Positions 45,701-57,353 of a stretch of DNA of 64,000 nucleotides are shown piece after piece; the stretch's first letter is position 1, and the number at the start of each line of letters is the position of its first letter. Under the pieces are notes generated by a model. That model was not told the DNA's origin. It searched no databases and saw only the letters and a program-made list of their open reading frames with translations. Position numbers and translations under genes: made by a program. The DNA is from Erythroxylum novogranatense (taxonomy: Eukaryota > Streptophyta > Magnoliopsida > Malpighiales > Erythroxylaceae). The stretch lies in contig CM057233.1 in assembly GCA_029891385.1 (NCBI GenBank), positions 50,980,063 to 51,044,062 of the forward strand. Direction: 5' to 3'.

Positions 45701-47151
45701 TTTAAATTCTAAACAAGTAGGATACCATAACTACAACTAGGATAACATATCCAACTCACTAGTACATCCTATCTAATAAGGAAACCTAGCATAAACAAAA
45801 TTTCAGCCTTGTTGTCTATGTTGTCACGTCAACTCCTACTCTTCATTCCACCAAATTAAAGCTAGTAGTTGACTAATTTGTCATCTTTTATTTCTTTTAT
45901 AAACTATAAGCTCTTTTGCATTATTTGCTTATGTAGCTCCAGTTTCAAGGAAAAGAGAGGCTTATATAATAGAAAAACCACATGTATACTTACACTTCCC
46001 GTATGGAGTTGACATATATAGAACTCTTGGGCAGAACCAAGGACATAAAAGATGTTAAAGCATAAACCTGCCAGCAAGCGAAGAGTAAAAAGAGTGATGG
46101 CATATTCAAAGAAAATGCAACTGCAGATCACACAGAAAAGAACTTAAACAACAAGCATAATATCACTCATGAATGCAGTGTATGACAAACAGACTCCACT
46201 TGCTCAACAATAGATAAAAACACCGCCATAAGGGCACAGGCACAAATTTGAAGAGATAACTTCAAAGTATGACAAAGAAAGGGAAGAAATCAAATTTTTT
46301 TAGAAGAATTGCATACATTATTCACGATGTAGATATGTCAAATATAAGTACTTCGCCAGCTAACAACTTTTTGGATAAATCAAGCGAACATTGATAAGTG
46401 AGTTGGTGACATAATGCCAGTTTTTCCAATTAGAAAATTTTCTTAGGAGCTTTAATGCAAACAAAAGGTAAAAACACAAAGAAATTGAGGAACGGTTTTT
46501 CCACTCGCCAAGTTTCAGTTATTCGCTTAACAAGGTGGAGAACACTAATGAAATAGTCTTTGAAACACCACAATCTATTTGATCAACTACACAAGAATGT
46601 AGCTTTTCAACATTGCTTCTTTTAAGTGTGAAATTCATCTGCAGAAGGTTAAGTGGATAAATCATTGTACCCAAAATTTCCTTCATATTGTAACTCTTAA
46701 GCTATTAGAAGCCAATCCTTTGAACAATGAATGTCCATTACATGATAAATCTTGTACAAATTCCTGTTACGTTATGTCCTCAATTACAGTCAGTTACGTT
46801 ACATTAGATTATAAACTATATTCAATTACATTATATCCCCACCAAACATAACCCAAAAGTCTCTAATAAGTAAGATTGAATACTACACAACAAAAAACAT
46901 CGTCAATCTGCTTATCTCAACTAGCTTATAGCAACAAGACTACTAACATGGTAAACCAGTATCCATATAGTAAAAAAAAAATTAAAAGCACTAACCGGAA
47001 CCATAAAGATGATGCGAACTATGAATCTCTGGTAAGTAGGTTCTGTGTAATTCAAAAGGTGTCGGTAAATGTGAAAAATGGCCAAAGCAATGGCTCCGGC
47101 GGTGCAAATGAAAGCAATGATGATGAAGTATACTGAAACCAACTCGACCAT
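39719..47151 (-). CDS. DUF300 / TMEM184C-like seven-pass membrane protein (OST-alpha family)
   Basis: Six exons with consensus splice sites: 47151-46996, 46067-45994, 42116-41967, 41668-41383, 40429-40196 and 40084-39719 (stop TGA 39721-39719). They join in frame to 421 codons. The product matches the plant DUF300 (solute carrier OST-alpha/TMEM184C, LAZ1-related) family: NYTEPTYQRFIVRIIFMVP, WVGGPGAVVLSLSG, RRCKQGCLQFVILKP, FNPVPKFIIIKSVVFLTYWQ, NDFYHDTVHQFAPTYHDYV. Hydrophobic segments lie at about residues 7-27, 45-65, 80-95, 137-156, 168-190, 205-229 and 247-264; a Ser-rich cytosolic tail follows residue 301. The relatives sit in endomembranes and vacuole; transport substrate is unknown. 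The start at 47151 is chosen because family members begin just before the first membrane segment. Frame intact, no stops. Confidence 0.93.
42420..42817 (-). pseudogene. Gypsy reverse transcriptase fragment
   Basis: Frame 42817-42473 carries the start of a chromovirus RT: PDDLLGELPSLRDIQYAIDLVPGS, then QVDELLKKGSIQESL and LAPKKDGCWGMCINY. It continues in another frame with IFTKIDLRSE (about 42445). The polymerase YVDD box and everything after are absent; the sequence passes straight into LTR-like sequence. Confidence 0.88.
43378..45116 (-). pseudogene. Gypsy gag remnant with zinc knuckle
   Basis: Read from 45116 downward in broken frames: an N-terminal segment (44892-45116), a glutamine-rich repeat (about 44640-44494), then retrotransposon-gag sequence (about 44060-43740: GKYLLFHYQNDLQDQF; later CFKIFDELSIRCEGMESEL). 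A zinc knuckle KKCFRCNGRDHFAYKYTNRG is at about 43525-43460, with Tyr in place of the final Cys. It matches chromovirus Gag in order and wording. Confidence 0.7.
44494..44645 (-). repeat. Repeated KQQAET-like units in gypsy gag remnant
   Basis: On the minus strand this codes seven or eight tandem 9-10 residue units such as AETTKQH, VETLKQQ, AKTPEQQ and AEIIGKQ, a probable coiled coil. On the plus strand the same DNA gives the Phe/Cys-rich open frame 44494-44796, which I do not regard as a gene. Confidence 0.7.
45582..45601. repeat. (AC)n microsatellite
   Basis: Ten AC units within the LTR-like part of the intronic gypsy remnant. Confidence 0.95.
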
Positions 47152-47700
47152 TTTGAAAAGCCCAGCAAACCAAATTGGCTGTCCACTGCCTTTTTCAGAA
47201 AGTAAAAGAAACATCGATGAGCAAAATTTGCGGTAAGAAACCAACATCATTCGAAGTTGCAGAAGTGGAATGAAAGAAAGAGGAAACAATATCGGAAAAA
47301 AAACAAACAAACCCTAACCTTAGGGTATTGGTCACCGGCGGCCGCGCAACACAAGAATGAATTCGCGCGCAGGTACCAGTTAAACGGATGACGCGCTTCT
47401 CTGGCTAGGCTTTAATCTCTAAACAAAGAAAACAAAAAGAACGACGCGACGTTGCATTCTAAGAAGGATGGACAAAAGGGATTTGAATTGATTGCATTGG
47501 GTTGCATCAGTTACATTTGAATGGGAAAACCCAATTGAGACTCCGGACGGATGAAAAAATGAAATTATGAAAAAGAAACGAATGAAAATCTAAAAAACAA
47601 AAGAAAACTACTTTACTTACACTGCTCCTCCTCCATGAATGAGAGAGACAAGAGAAACATAAGGAGAGGACGAAGGAGACGGAATATTTATTGATTTAGA
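47152..47700 (-). promoter_or_regulatory. 5' untranslated region with an intron, and proximal promoter
   Basis: Upstream of the ATG a good acceptor (GGCAG at 47190-47186) and donor (AAG then GTTAGG at 47318) suggest a 133-bp intron (47318-47186) in the 5' UTR. The leader exon (47319 to about 47650) is A/G- or C/T-rich as usual in plants. A TATA-like AATAAATATT on the minus strand at about 47683-47692 could be the core promoter. Inferred from sequence only. Confidence 0.45.
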
Positions 47701-48395
47701 TGTTGCTGCTGTCAAGTTAACCAACACGCCGCCTTCCCTACTTTTTGTTATTTATTTCTGTTTTTAAAATATCCAAAATGCCAATTTAACATTTTGTATT
47801 TTTGTTTCTTTTGCCACATTTTAATTTATTATATATAATCACATTTTATAAGTTAATTAGCTATCAAATTTATCATAAACACTCCAATGATGAAAAGGTA
47901 TGATTAGTTGGATTAAGTAGGTGGTTGCCTCGCCTCCATGTGAAGGATATTTATGATTTTTCAATGATTGTGCAACCCATAATACAACACAATAGTTATC
48001 ACATATACTTCAATTCTTCAATAATTTTATATTTTTAATTATGTTTTTAAAAATTATTTTAGTGTTATTTTCTATAAGCAAATGTCATTTCGCATTAGCA
48101 AAACATCTATTTTGGAAAAGTAACGTAGATTTCAAATATATGATGATAAATTAAAATGAAGATTCATAAAAAATAATTATTAACTAATTTATGATTATAC
48201 AAACTATTCTATTAAAGCGTTAAGTTAATGGACTAACATGTTTTAATTTAAAAGCAAGTCTCCTTTTATTGTGATTTCAACTGTAAAAATCTCTTCTATT
48301 TCTAAAGTCTTCCTTTCTTGAACTTCCTCGTTGTAGCTTTACCTAACTTATCCCTTTTCTTATACGTTATATCATTAGAAATACTAATTTTTCAT
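47701..48395. other. Upstream spacer of the DUF300 gene, nothing recognised
   Basis: AT-rich sequence between the promoter side of the gene and the hAT MITE; no open frame, RNA or repeat seen. Confidence 0.45.
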
Positions 48396-48403
48396 GGATA
48401 CTC

Positions 48404-48800
48404 TAGGGGTGAGCATTATTCGGGTCGGCCCGATTATCCGACCTTACCAATTAATTCAGTAAAGAAATGCTAAATTTGAATTAATTGGATAGGTCAGGTA
48501 TTACCTGAATTATTTTTAGGACGAGATGAGTAACTCCGATAAAATTCGGACTGGCCGATTACCCGAATTAGGTTTAAAAAATTATGAAATAGGGTAATTA
48601 GAATAATTCGGGTAAATCGGGCCGGGATAATTTCGGTAAATCGAGCCGGGTAAAAAGGTCATTCGGGTAAATCGGGCAGGATAAGTTCGGGTAATTGAAA
48701 GTTTGAGTTCGGGCTGGATAAGGGAAAAAAAATTTCGGATAATTTAGGCAGTGCCCGAATAGTAAAAATTTGGCTCGAATTACCCGAATGCTCACCACTA
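48404..48800. mobile_element. hAT-type MITE
   Basis: 397 bp with terminal inverted repeats TAGGGGTGAGCATT (left) and AATGCTCACCACTA (right; inverse TAGTGGTGAGCATT). It is flanked by a perfect 8-bp duplication GGATACTC (48396-48403 and 48801-48808). Ends beginning TAGGGGTG and an 8-bp duplication are typical of plant hAT elements. The interior consists of repeated GGGTAAATCGGGCCGGG-like phrases and codes for nothing, so it depends on a hAT transposase elsewhere. Confidence 0.9.
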
Positions 48801-48808
48801 GGATACTC

Positions 48809-50470
48809 CCACCAATATTGATTATATTTGAATATAATGCCATATGATTTACGGATGCATATATGTTTCTTAGAACTCCATCTTTATTTGTCAAAGTGGA
48901 TTGTGCATTTTCTTTATCAATGAAATTTGATCTATCTATTAATTTTATTGTTTTCCTTGTAATTAATTGTAAGAGCCATTGGTTTGGTTTAGCTATTCAT
49001 ATCCAAAGAAGACTCTTTTTTTAATGATTCTTTTTAAACTAAATCTATTGGAAATGGTGAGGACAAATTCTTTTGATGACAAAGGATACATCATACGAGG
49101 GGACACTTATAAGCCTTATCAAGTTTTGATAGATCCAAAAATGTTCATAATCCTATTGTGTCCAAAACTTAAACTACTATATTTCAAAATAGTAAAGTAT
49201 GAAAATGGATATTAAAATTCATTCATATATCACTTGAAAGTGTTTCAACATCCCAAATTGAACATAAGCTATTACGATTAGAAGGCCTAACCTCCACCAA
49301 TGAAAATGTGAAATATCTGAATCAATGAACTTATATAATCAATAATCCAATATTCATACACTATCCAATTGCCAAATCTCAAATTTTTATCTTAAAACTC
49401 AAAATTCATGCATTGTTTGATTGCTTTCAACTCCTTCAATGTAAATAAGAATGTGTTATAAAGCTTGAAACATAGCCTATAAACAAAATCAATCATTAAC
49501 ATTAGCCTCTCTAGATCTTATTTTGCCTAATTCTCAACAACTTTGACAAAGTTTACTTTAACTTACATATTTTGTTGAAGGGAATTGCTTACAATTACCC
49601 ACTAATCTTTTATAATCAAAATCATAAATACTTTGCACCACTCCTATACATATAAAATCATAATCTAAATCATACTCAATAATGCAATAAATTGATTAAA
49701 TAAATATACGATTATTAACAAATGATTATCATCGAATATTTCTTCCAACTTCAAGAACAATGAATGGCCTTCTCTATATTCACATTCTTTATGTTTGTCA
49801 TAATATAAAAAATGTAAAATCACATGATAGATATTTATTAAAATTATAAAAGTAAACAGCTAAAATATCATATAGTTTACCTTGAATATTTTAGAATATA
49901 ACCAATTTTTGGCACATATCGAGACTTCAAAAGTTTTTAGATGAAGTCGATTATGACGAGGACTTAGTATTTGACTACTGCTGCTACTGAAAGCATAGTC
50001 AAAATTGATTGTATATACTAGGACAACTAACAAACGTTGTCCAATTATTTCTATAGTCAAATATTAAACTTCATTAAACTTTCACCTTATCAATATATCA
50101 AAATGCTCATTATTTATAGTGCAAATGTCAATTTCCAAATATTCCAACTTCATTTTATTATATGAAATCTTAACCCTTTTTCTTTATGAGTTGCTTTAAA
50201 CTGAAACCTGAAAACTAACTTTCTTGCTTGATAAAGATGTATCGATACAAGCTAAAGTTGATACTAAAATTATATGATCCATCTCTTTGATTTTCTTGAT
50301 TGATACTCTTTAAACAAGTCATGCCATATATATCTAATAATAACAAAATGCATTAAAGATATATCAATCAAAATACAACTATCGAAAATAATACTCAATT
50401 GCAATAAACTTGTACCATAAATCTAAAATGATAGTTTAATTAATTAATAATCGACAAAATTGCTGTAGCG
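48809..50470. other. AT-rich spacer, nothing recognised
   Basis: Only short frames without family resemblance (for example 48979-49215). No repeat structure seen. Confidence 0.4.
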
Positions 50471-50680
50471 ACCCCTGTGTTATACGAAAGTAGCTAATTA
50501 AATCTTGAGATATAAAATGTTACTCTATTAACCTTATGTTTTCAATTTTGCTGCAAAAAAAAACCCTTAGCCGTGTGTTGTTAAGGGGCTGTGAGTTAAT
50601 AAAATTTCAACTCAGGATTTTTTTTGCTAATTTTTATATGTCAAGATTTTTTTAGCAACTTATGAATAACACAGGGTTAT
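50471..50680. mobile_element. Small MITE-like inverted-repeat element
   Basis: The left end ACCCCTGTGTTATAC and the following GCTAATTAAATCTTGAGATAT find an inverted partner at the right. There the reverse complement reads AACCCTGTGTTATTC, then GCTAAAAAAATCTTGACATAT. The arms are about 55 bp and the element about 210 bp. No clear target duplication, so class is open. Confidence 0.6.
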
Positions 50681-52385
50681 TAAGGCAATAAATTCATTAA
50701 TAATCCCATTCGAATTACTTCTAAATTTTCTCATCATCTTGTCTATCGGTATTTGCATACTTCATCAAAGAAAATATCATCTAACATATGCTAGGAAAAC
50801 AAATGTGAGAAATTGAATACTTTATGTAAAAGTCAGTCATGACACCTCCAACTTCTCACAAATATCTTTTGTTAACTCTCATTGCTCGCAAATAAACTAA
50901 GAATGTCGTTGTCTCAACTTGATAATATATATACTTAATTACATGCTCAAGCATCTTAAATATCAAATTTCACTTTGTTAGATAATCTATGTGTAACTTC
51001 TAAAAGTAGGAAATGCGTATATATATGCTTTATAGTTTCTGTACTGTTCAACCTTTTTAGGTATTGCGTAGCTATACATTACACTATTTTGAATTGCTTT
51101 AACCTTTCTTTACTAATTTTGATCTCATCCTTCAAAATCAAGTTCATTATATACATAAAACAATACATATAAAAACTACCATTTATTAGTAAGCTTTTAA
51201 CATGCAACATGCTCTTAACTTTATCGATCGTAACAATGTTCATATGATAATTATCTAATGTTATAGCTCTGTGTTGATTTTCTAGCCTATTAAACAATCT
51301 AGTAATATATTTGTTAGTCCTTCTCTTATATGAAGCATTGGAACATAAATGAACATATCATTTAAAAATAAAATAAAGGATTAATTATAGTAAAATTAAA
51401 AAAATGATAACAAAATGGAAGTACTTACCTCAAAATGCAACCGCATAAAGTCTAATTATTGTCAATGTAATGTGATATTGCAACCATATTGTCCTTTTAA
51501 ATTTTCAATTATGCATATATTTGACTTGATCATAACTTACCTGCCATTAAATGACAACATCTTCAATATCAAACTATTTTGTAGATAATAAATCTTGAAA
51601 ATATACTTCTTAACGATAATATTAAAAGCCAACTAACATGACATAATAAACATCATGAAATCTATATAATCCACAATTAAGGTGGATATTTATATCTTGT
51701 GATCGTCTTTGTAAGCAAATTCTTAGATTTTTCAAGATTGTAGACAGTGATATATAGTCATTTTATTTTACCTTTCAATAGATTAGATTTAAAAATATTT
51801 AATATCCTAATATCACCTCTTTTTATTACATGCATTGATGATATGCCTTTTCAAATATGAAGTTCCACTTTTAAAAACTCTAATAAACAACTTATGGTAG
51901 TACTTAGTCTTTATAAAGTGATTCTAAACATCACTTCTTATCTTTAAAAGTTGTTTGTTCTTTCTTTTAAATTGTTTCTTCACTTAATATATAATATTTA
52001 TCATATTGGAACTTTTATTACAAAAATTGTGTTAAAGTGTTAACTTCATCTATTTGAAACAATAATAGACAATAAACAAAGTAATTTGTAAATAAAAATT
52101 AGTTATATAAATGATCTTCCTAAGAATAAGTTCCATAAATAGAGATTTGAATCATTAAAAAAAAGAAAATCAAGCAATAACAATACTCAACTGATAATTG
52201 AGCCCAATAAGAGAGATCAATAAGTGTTGGAGTTAATATAACACTTCATAAGCCAAGTGCAACAAGGAAATTCATGTCATAGACAAAATTTTGAATACCA
52301 TATATTTAAGGCAATAGGGAGTTTTAATAAAATCATAATAATTAGGTCCTATAAAAGGATCTTTCTATTAGTACTTAATGCAAAT
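50681..52385. other. AT-rich spacer, nothing recognised
   Basis: No gene, RNA or repeat that I can support. Confidence 0.4.
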
Positions 52386-53517
52386 GAGTTATTTTTTACC
52401 CTAAGTTTTTCACCAATCGGTAAGTTTGACCCTAACATTCTAGAGCAAACAATTATAACCCTAATATTTGAAAAACGGTAAAGTTTGACCTTATTCTAAT
52501 AGAAAATTCAAATATTTCTATAAAGCGTCAGGTTAGCATTGATTTAGTACTTATAAAATGATTTTTTTATTGATTTTAGTGGGTCTTTTGAGACTTAAAT
52601 TTTAATTAAATAAAAGAAAATGTTTATTTTGTTAAGTGTGGGATCACCTTTTAATTAAACCTTAAACTAAACTTAATAGAAGTTCTTCAACAACACCAGA
52701 AGTCAAAAACAACACCAAACAAACCAAAAGCAAATGCCCCTGTCATCTTCATTCTTCTTTACCCTCGTCAGGTGGTTTGGGTTTGGGTTCTTTTGTTGCC
52801 TCAACTTTTCAACTCAAATGCAAGGCAGTTGTTGCCATGTCTCGTTGGCCTTCGTCCTTAAGCTTCTCAACTTCCTCAAAGCGTTTTTGCCCTTCCATTA
52901 TTATATACTACGTTTGGATGCTTAATTAATGGAACCACCATATTCCTGTTATTCGGGCACCTTTTATGGCCCTATCATCGAAATCTTCCTCTATTTCATA
53001 TTTTCAGTCAATTTAGGGGACTGATTTCTTCAATGATTTGGTCCATGGGTTGGATTACAAACTCGGCCTCGATTTGAACTCCTTTAAGCTTCCTGCACCA
53101 CGGTAATTGGGTTTCTCTAGGATTTTTCGTTCGGGTGATTTGTAATATTGTGATAATTGTTTAGGGTTTGATTGTTGTTATTAATATATACTAATTTTAG
53201 TTTAAGGTTTAAATAAAAGGTGGGTGCCATACTTCATAATAAAATAAAATTTTCTTTTATTTAATTAAAATTTGGGTCCTACTTTATTATGTCAACGCTG
53301 ACATGGCACAAAAGATCCGCTAAAATCAATAAAAAATTATTTTACAAGTGTTAGGTTAACACTGACCAGGTACTTAACATAGGCGTTTAAATTTTATGTT
53401 AAAATGGGGTCAAACTTTAACGTTTTTTCAAATGTTATGATTATAATTATCAACTTTGAAATGTTAAGGTCAAACTTATAGATTGGTAAAAAAAAAAATT
53501 AGGGTCAAAAGTGGCGC
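52386..53517. mobile_element. Foldback element with long inverted arms (Mutator-like?)
   Basis: Left arm about 52386-52671 and right arm about 53196-53517 are inverted copies: for example ACCAATCGGTAAGTTTGACC on the left against ACCAATCTATAAGTTTGACC on the right strand-reversed, and AAACCTTAAACTAAA on both. The arms are about 290-320 bp. The 525-bp core is richer in G+C than the arms. Long arms suggest a Mutator-like or foldback transposon, but no 9-bp duplication could be confirmed. Confidence 0.75.
52672..53195 (+). other. Core of foldback element, possible captured gene fragment
   Basis: Unlike its surroundings it has C-rich, codon-like sequence. At about 53022-53102 a frame reads DFFNDLVHGLDYKLGLDLNS and onward, ending at a GT donor-like CACG/GTAATT. 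This could be part of an exon picked up from a host gene, as Pack-MULEs do, but I do not recognise the donor. Confidence 0.35.
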
Positions 53518-56500
53518 TTACTTTATTATGGCATGACATATGTAATGAAAAAAGTGTTAAAGAAATAAATAAAGATTAACTTATTGCATATTTCACCTAA
53601 ACATAAATAGTGTACTTCTCTTTGTCTCCTTACTTTAACTTGCATTATAATTGTATATAGAAGTTTGATTCATTATAATTTATAAGACCATAAATTGTAG
53701 TTTCATTTTGTTGTAACATACTACTCCCTAGAGCATAAGCCCGAACATACCAGAGGATATTCAAGAACATACTCTATGGAAATGATACATTAAGATAATC
53801 AAATTAACTCAATCCGAAACGTTAAACATATTATAAGCATTCAAAACATTCATTTCTTCCCAGGTCTTTCACAAACATATAAAGTCACATATGTCATTAT
53901 AATTCAGAATCCATATACATGACACAATAGTCGAGAGTTTAATCTTAGTACAAAAATGTGTAACATGATATGGGATGCTAATGTTAAAGACTCTAACTGG
54001 ACTCTACGGATTCAACTTATCATACATTTGAGCCATTTCCGTCCCTAAAATGTAAGTATTAAACTTCTACTAGATCACTTAGTAGCTAGAACTTCCCTGA
54101 ACTTGAAAGACAATGATACAATTTTGATGAGTTTGCGAACTTAGTAATTGAACTATCATCAATACACTTACATAATCAAATCACAAAGAGAAGTTATATC
54201 ATAATTTATTACACTATAAGTATATCATATAAGTCAGTATTGCATATCACATCACATTCTCCATTGACTTCAATTGTATTTCAAAATTTCAAACTAATTC
54301 AATAAATCATTTTAATTCAATCATATGATGTATGTAAAGATACATATGTAAATGCTCAAGTGTTTTCATTTTCATTTTTCTTTGTTGTGACCAATTGCCT
54401 ATCAACATAATTTGTTGTCCCGTACTTGTTGTGAGTACCAAGTTTATGGCTGGCCTGTGCCCATTGTGGATACCGAGTATATGCTATCAGAGCCTGAGGC
54501 TCTTTTTCATAATTTTGAGCTCAAAGCTCTTTTTTGCACATCGATCACTCTGATCATAACTCATTTATCTGATCATGCATTTAATGTGATGAGATGCATC
54601 ATTTCATATGCTATGCTTTCATTACCTTTCATTTTGGTGTGCTTATGCCATATAACTAACTCCTCAGAACCAAGTCTAACATTTATCAATCAATTGTACA
54701 CGCATTTCATATTAACATACAATTCATATAGAGGCATATATAAGTGAGTTTACATATCTAAGTTGACTTACAGTATACTCTAGAAATGCTATTACCTCGA
54801 CGTTCTGGTAATGTCTAGATGATGATGATCACCTTGTGCGTCTATCATAATGTAAAACATACACATATAGTTCATAAATCACCGATTTGTTTAATCATAT
54901 GAATATATAATCATGCACGTATATATGTGTCATGTTTCAATTCATGCTCAATTGACTTTCTAGGTATGTATTCTTATGCATAGGCCTTGACTATTTAATT
55001 TGTGTTTATACACCTTAAGACCATTCAAACATTATAGCTTGTATACTAACATTTTGCAATTAGGTTTATACATCTAAGTAAGCTTGATTTACTCCATACC
55101 TTTCACTTATCCATGTACCTTTTCATGATAAAAAAGTTTGCTAGAATACATACACAATTGTTACTTTAAATCTAGAATTTCAGCAAGTTAGATTTATACA
55201 TTCAACAAACTTTTTTCTAGCAATATATATTCATACATTTACCCATTTCTCATTCATAATTGCCCCATGTTCTTCAATGCTCATTCATCCATCCCTTGTA
55301 TATATTATGCATGTCCTTAAGATCATGTTTGCATCAAAAGAGCTCATTTATTGCTTTAACAAATCATAATTTCTTGCTTTGAACACAACCACATCAAAAT
55401 AGTCAATTCTTTAGGTTATGACATCTATTAACTGCATAAACTTATCAAGCTCTTAAACAATTAATCAAACAATAATCTTAGCTCATTCGTAGCCTTAATC
55501 AAGTCCAAATATACCATTTAGAGTGATTTTTCTGAGCTGGTTCGACATGTACATAAGGCTGAAATTAAAATTCCAAAATTTGTCATCAACATCACTAATG
55601 TGTTTAACTTTACTACCGTCAATACCTCACAAATTTTACAAGCGTAGAGACATCACTAACACCTGAAATTTTCCGTATTTCATTTCCTTTAAGGTTACTC
55701 CATTTCAGGTCAATTTAACTTCCATATTTGTTGCACTAAATTTTACAAAATTTTGCTCACTTATGTCATTAATAGTCAATTTTTACAAACACACCTACAA
55801 CTCTAATTTTCCATATTCAAAAACACCTTAATAACACCTATCTTTAGCATGAATTTCTCATCATTTATACTTCATATCCCAACTTAAATCATCCATACAA
55901 CAACTCATAAATTATTTTTTTCGTACATGCAAAAATAGAATAGAAAAGTACCCATTCATTCTTTATTTTCCAACACATCTTCAACACCAACACCACATTC
56001 AATCCATCACTAATTAACCATAATAAAAATTCTGCCAACATATACCACAATAGGTTAGTATTTCACTTACCTGATTAGCTTGAATGCCACCTCAAATGTT
56101 AAGCCTGCTTAACCTCACATGCAAGAACATTTCAAGAACATTGGGGGGGGGGGGTGACGTTTATGGTTCGACCATGACCAAAAAATGAAGACAACAATAT
56201 ATATCATAATGTTCTACCTCTATAGCTATCTTTATGAAGGATTTTGCATAGGTTTTGGGTGGTGATGTACAAAACTAAGGTAGAAACTCAAAGATGTGGG
56301 TTATGGGTAGGTTTCAACAATGAGAGGGAGGAGAAGGAGAGAGTATACAGTAGAAATAGCAAAGAAGATGACCATGCAATGTTTTAAGTCATATGGTGTA
56401 AGATGAGTGTTCTTTCTTTAAGGAAACTTGTCATGTAATTAAGCAAGATACGTGTCCTCCTTTTTGGCTACCAAATGTCACTTAATTTCTAATCCATTTT

Positions 56501-57348
56501 TCACTTAATTTTTCATCTCAAAATCAAAAGCTATAAAATTTCTAGAGATAAATTCATGTCTTAGGAATTTATCGCTTTAAGAATCATTTCATTCGGAGGT
56601 CGGATGAGGAAGTTATGATCAAAAGAATCGAACATGTTTAAGTCCTCACTCATGCAGTAACATGTCTTGGCGCGATTGTCATAACTTTCACCAAAAATTT
56701 CTGATTGACTTCGTTTTAAGACCATTTGAATGTAGACTTCTAGATCTACAACTTTTATGAAGACCATAAAGTCCAATTCTGTCTCTAAATGGGTCAAAAA
56801 TTACAATTTCATGAAGTTATCCCGTGAATGTCCGTTTATCGAGCCAAAATGCATCTTCTCACCCGAGAAGGTCCGTTAAACGGACATGGGCGACGCTAGG
56901 GTTCCTTTTTGACCTATAAAGGTCCGTTAAATGGACCTAAAGTCTGTTAAACGGACATGGGGTTACCAAAACCCCTCCAAACCCTCTCCCATGCTTCCTA
57001 CATCCAATATAACATCATATTCACTCATAATCTTCCCAATTTTACTTCTTAACATGCAATAACACTCCTCAAACCTTCGATTATCAACATGATTTTATAA
57101 ATCTCCCAAATATCAACTCAAATGATTCATTTCATACAACAATCCTCATTATTCACTATAGCTGTCGTGTTCATATTTCCCATGTAGCATCATCAACTAT
57201 GATGCTCATATCTTTCCACTCATAAATCCTAGATTTACATACTTTATAGCATCGAAAAGCTAAGATGATCATCTATAAATTTTATTATACAACTCGGTCA
57301 AAATCATCATAGATTAATACAGAATTTCTCCTGAAGTCAGAACACACA
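53518..57348 (-). repeat. Gypsy-LTR-like sequence, minus strand, with no gene
   Basis: Long C/A-rich sequence with repeated TCAAATTC/CATTTCATA phrases. 54400-54545 contains inverted 'GAGCTCAAAGCTC' type pairs. 56300-56460 and 56800-57000 look like the 5' part of a gypsy LTR or leader read on the minus strand. A run of 12 G lies at 56143-56154. No coding frame or LTR ends could be confirmed; the call rests on style. Confidence 0.3.
56826..56965. repeat. GTCCGTTAAACGGAC palindrome cluster
   Basis: Full palindromes near 56869 and (as half-changed forms) near 56921 and 56942, plus a half-site GTCCGTTTA at 56829. It resembles in layout, not in sequence, the GTCGAC arrays of the Copia leaders. Confidence 0.75.
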
Positions 57349-57353
57349 TTTAC

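Noticed and set aside
46921..47310. Longer start of the DUF300 protein from an upstream in-frame ATG at 47310
   Set aside because: The upstream part would be spliced or untranslated: good splice sites at 47318/47186 lie there, and family members begin just before the first membrane segment, as with ATG 47151.
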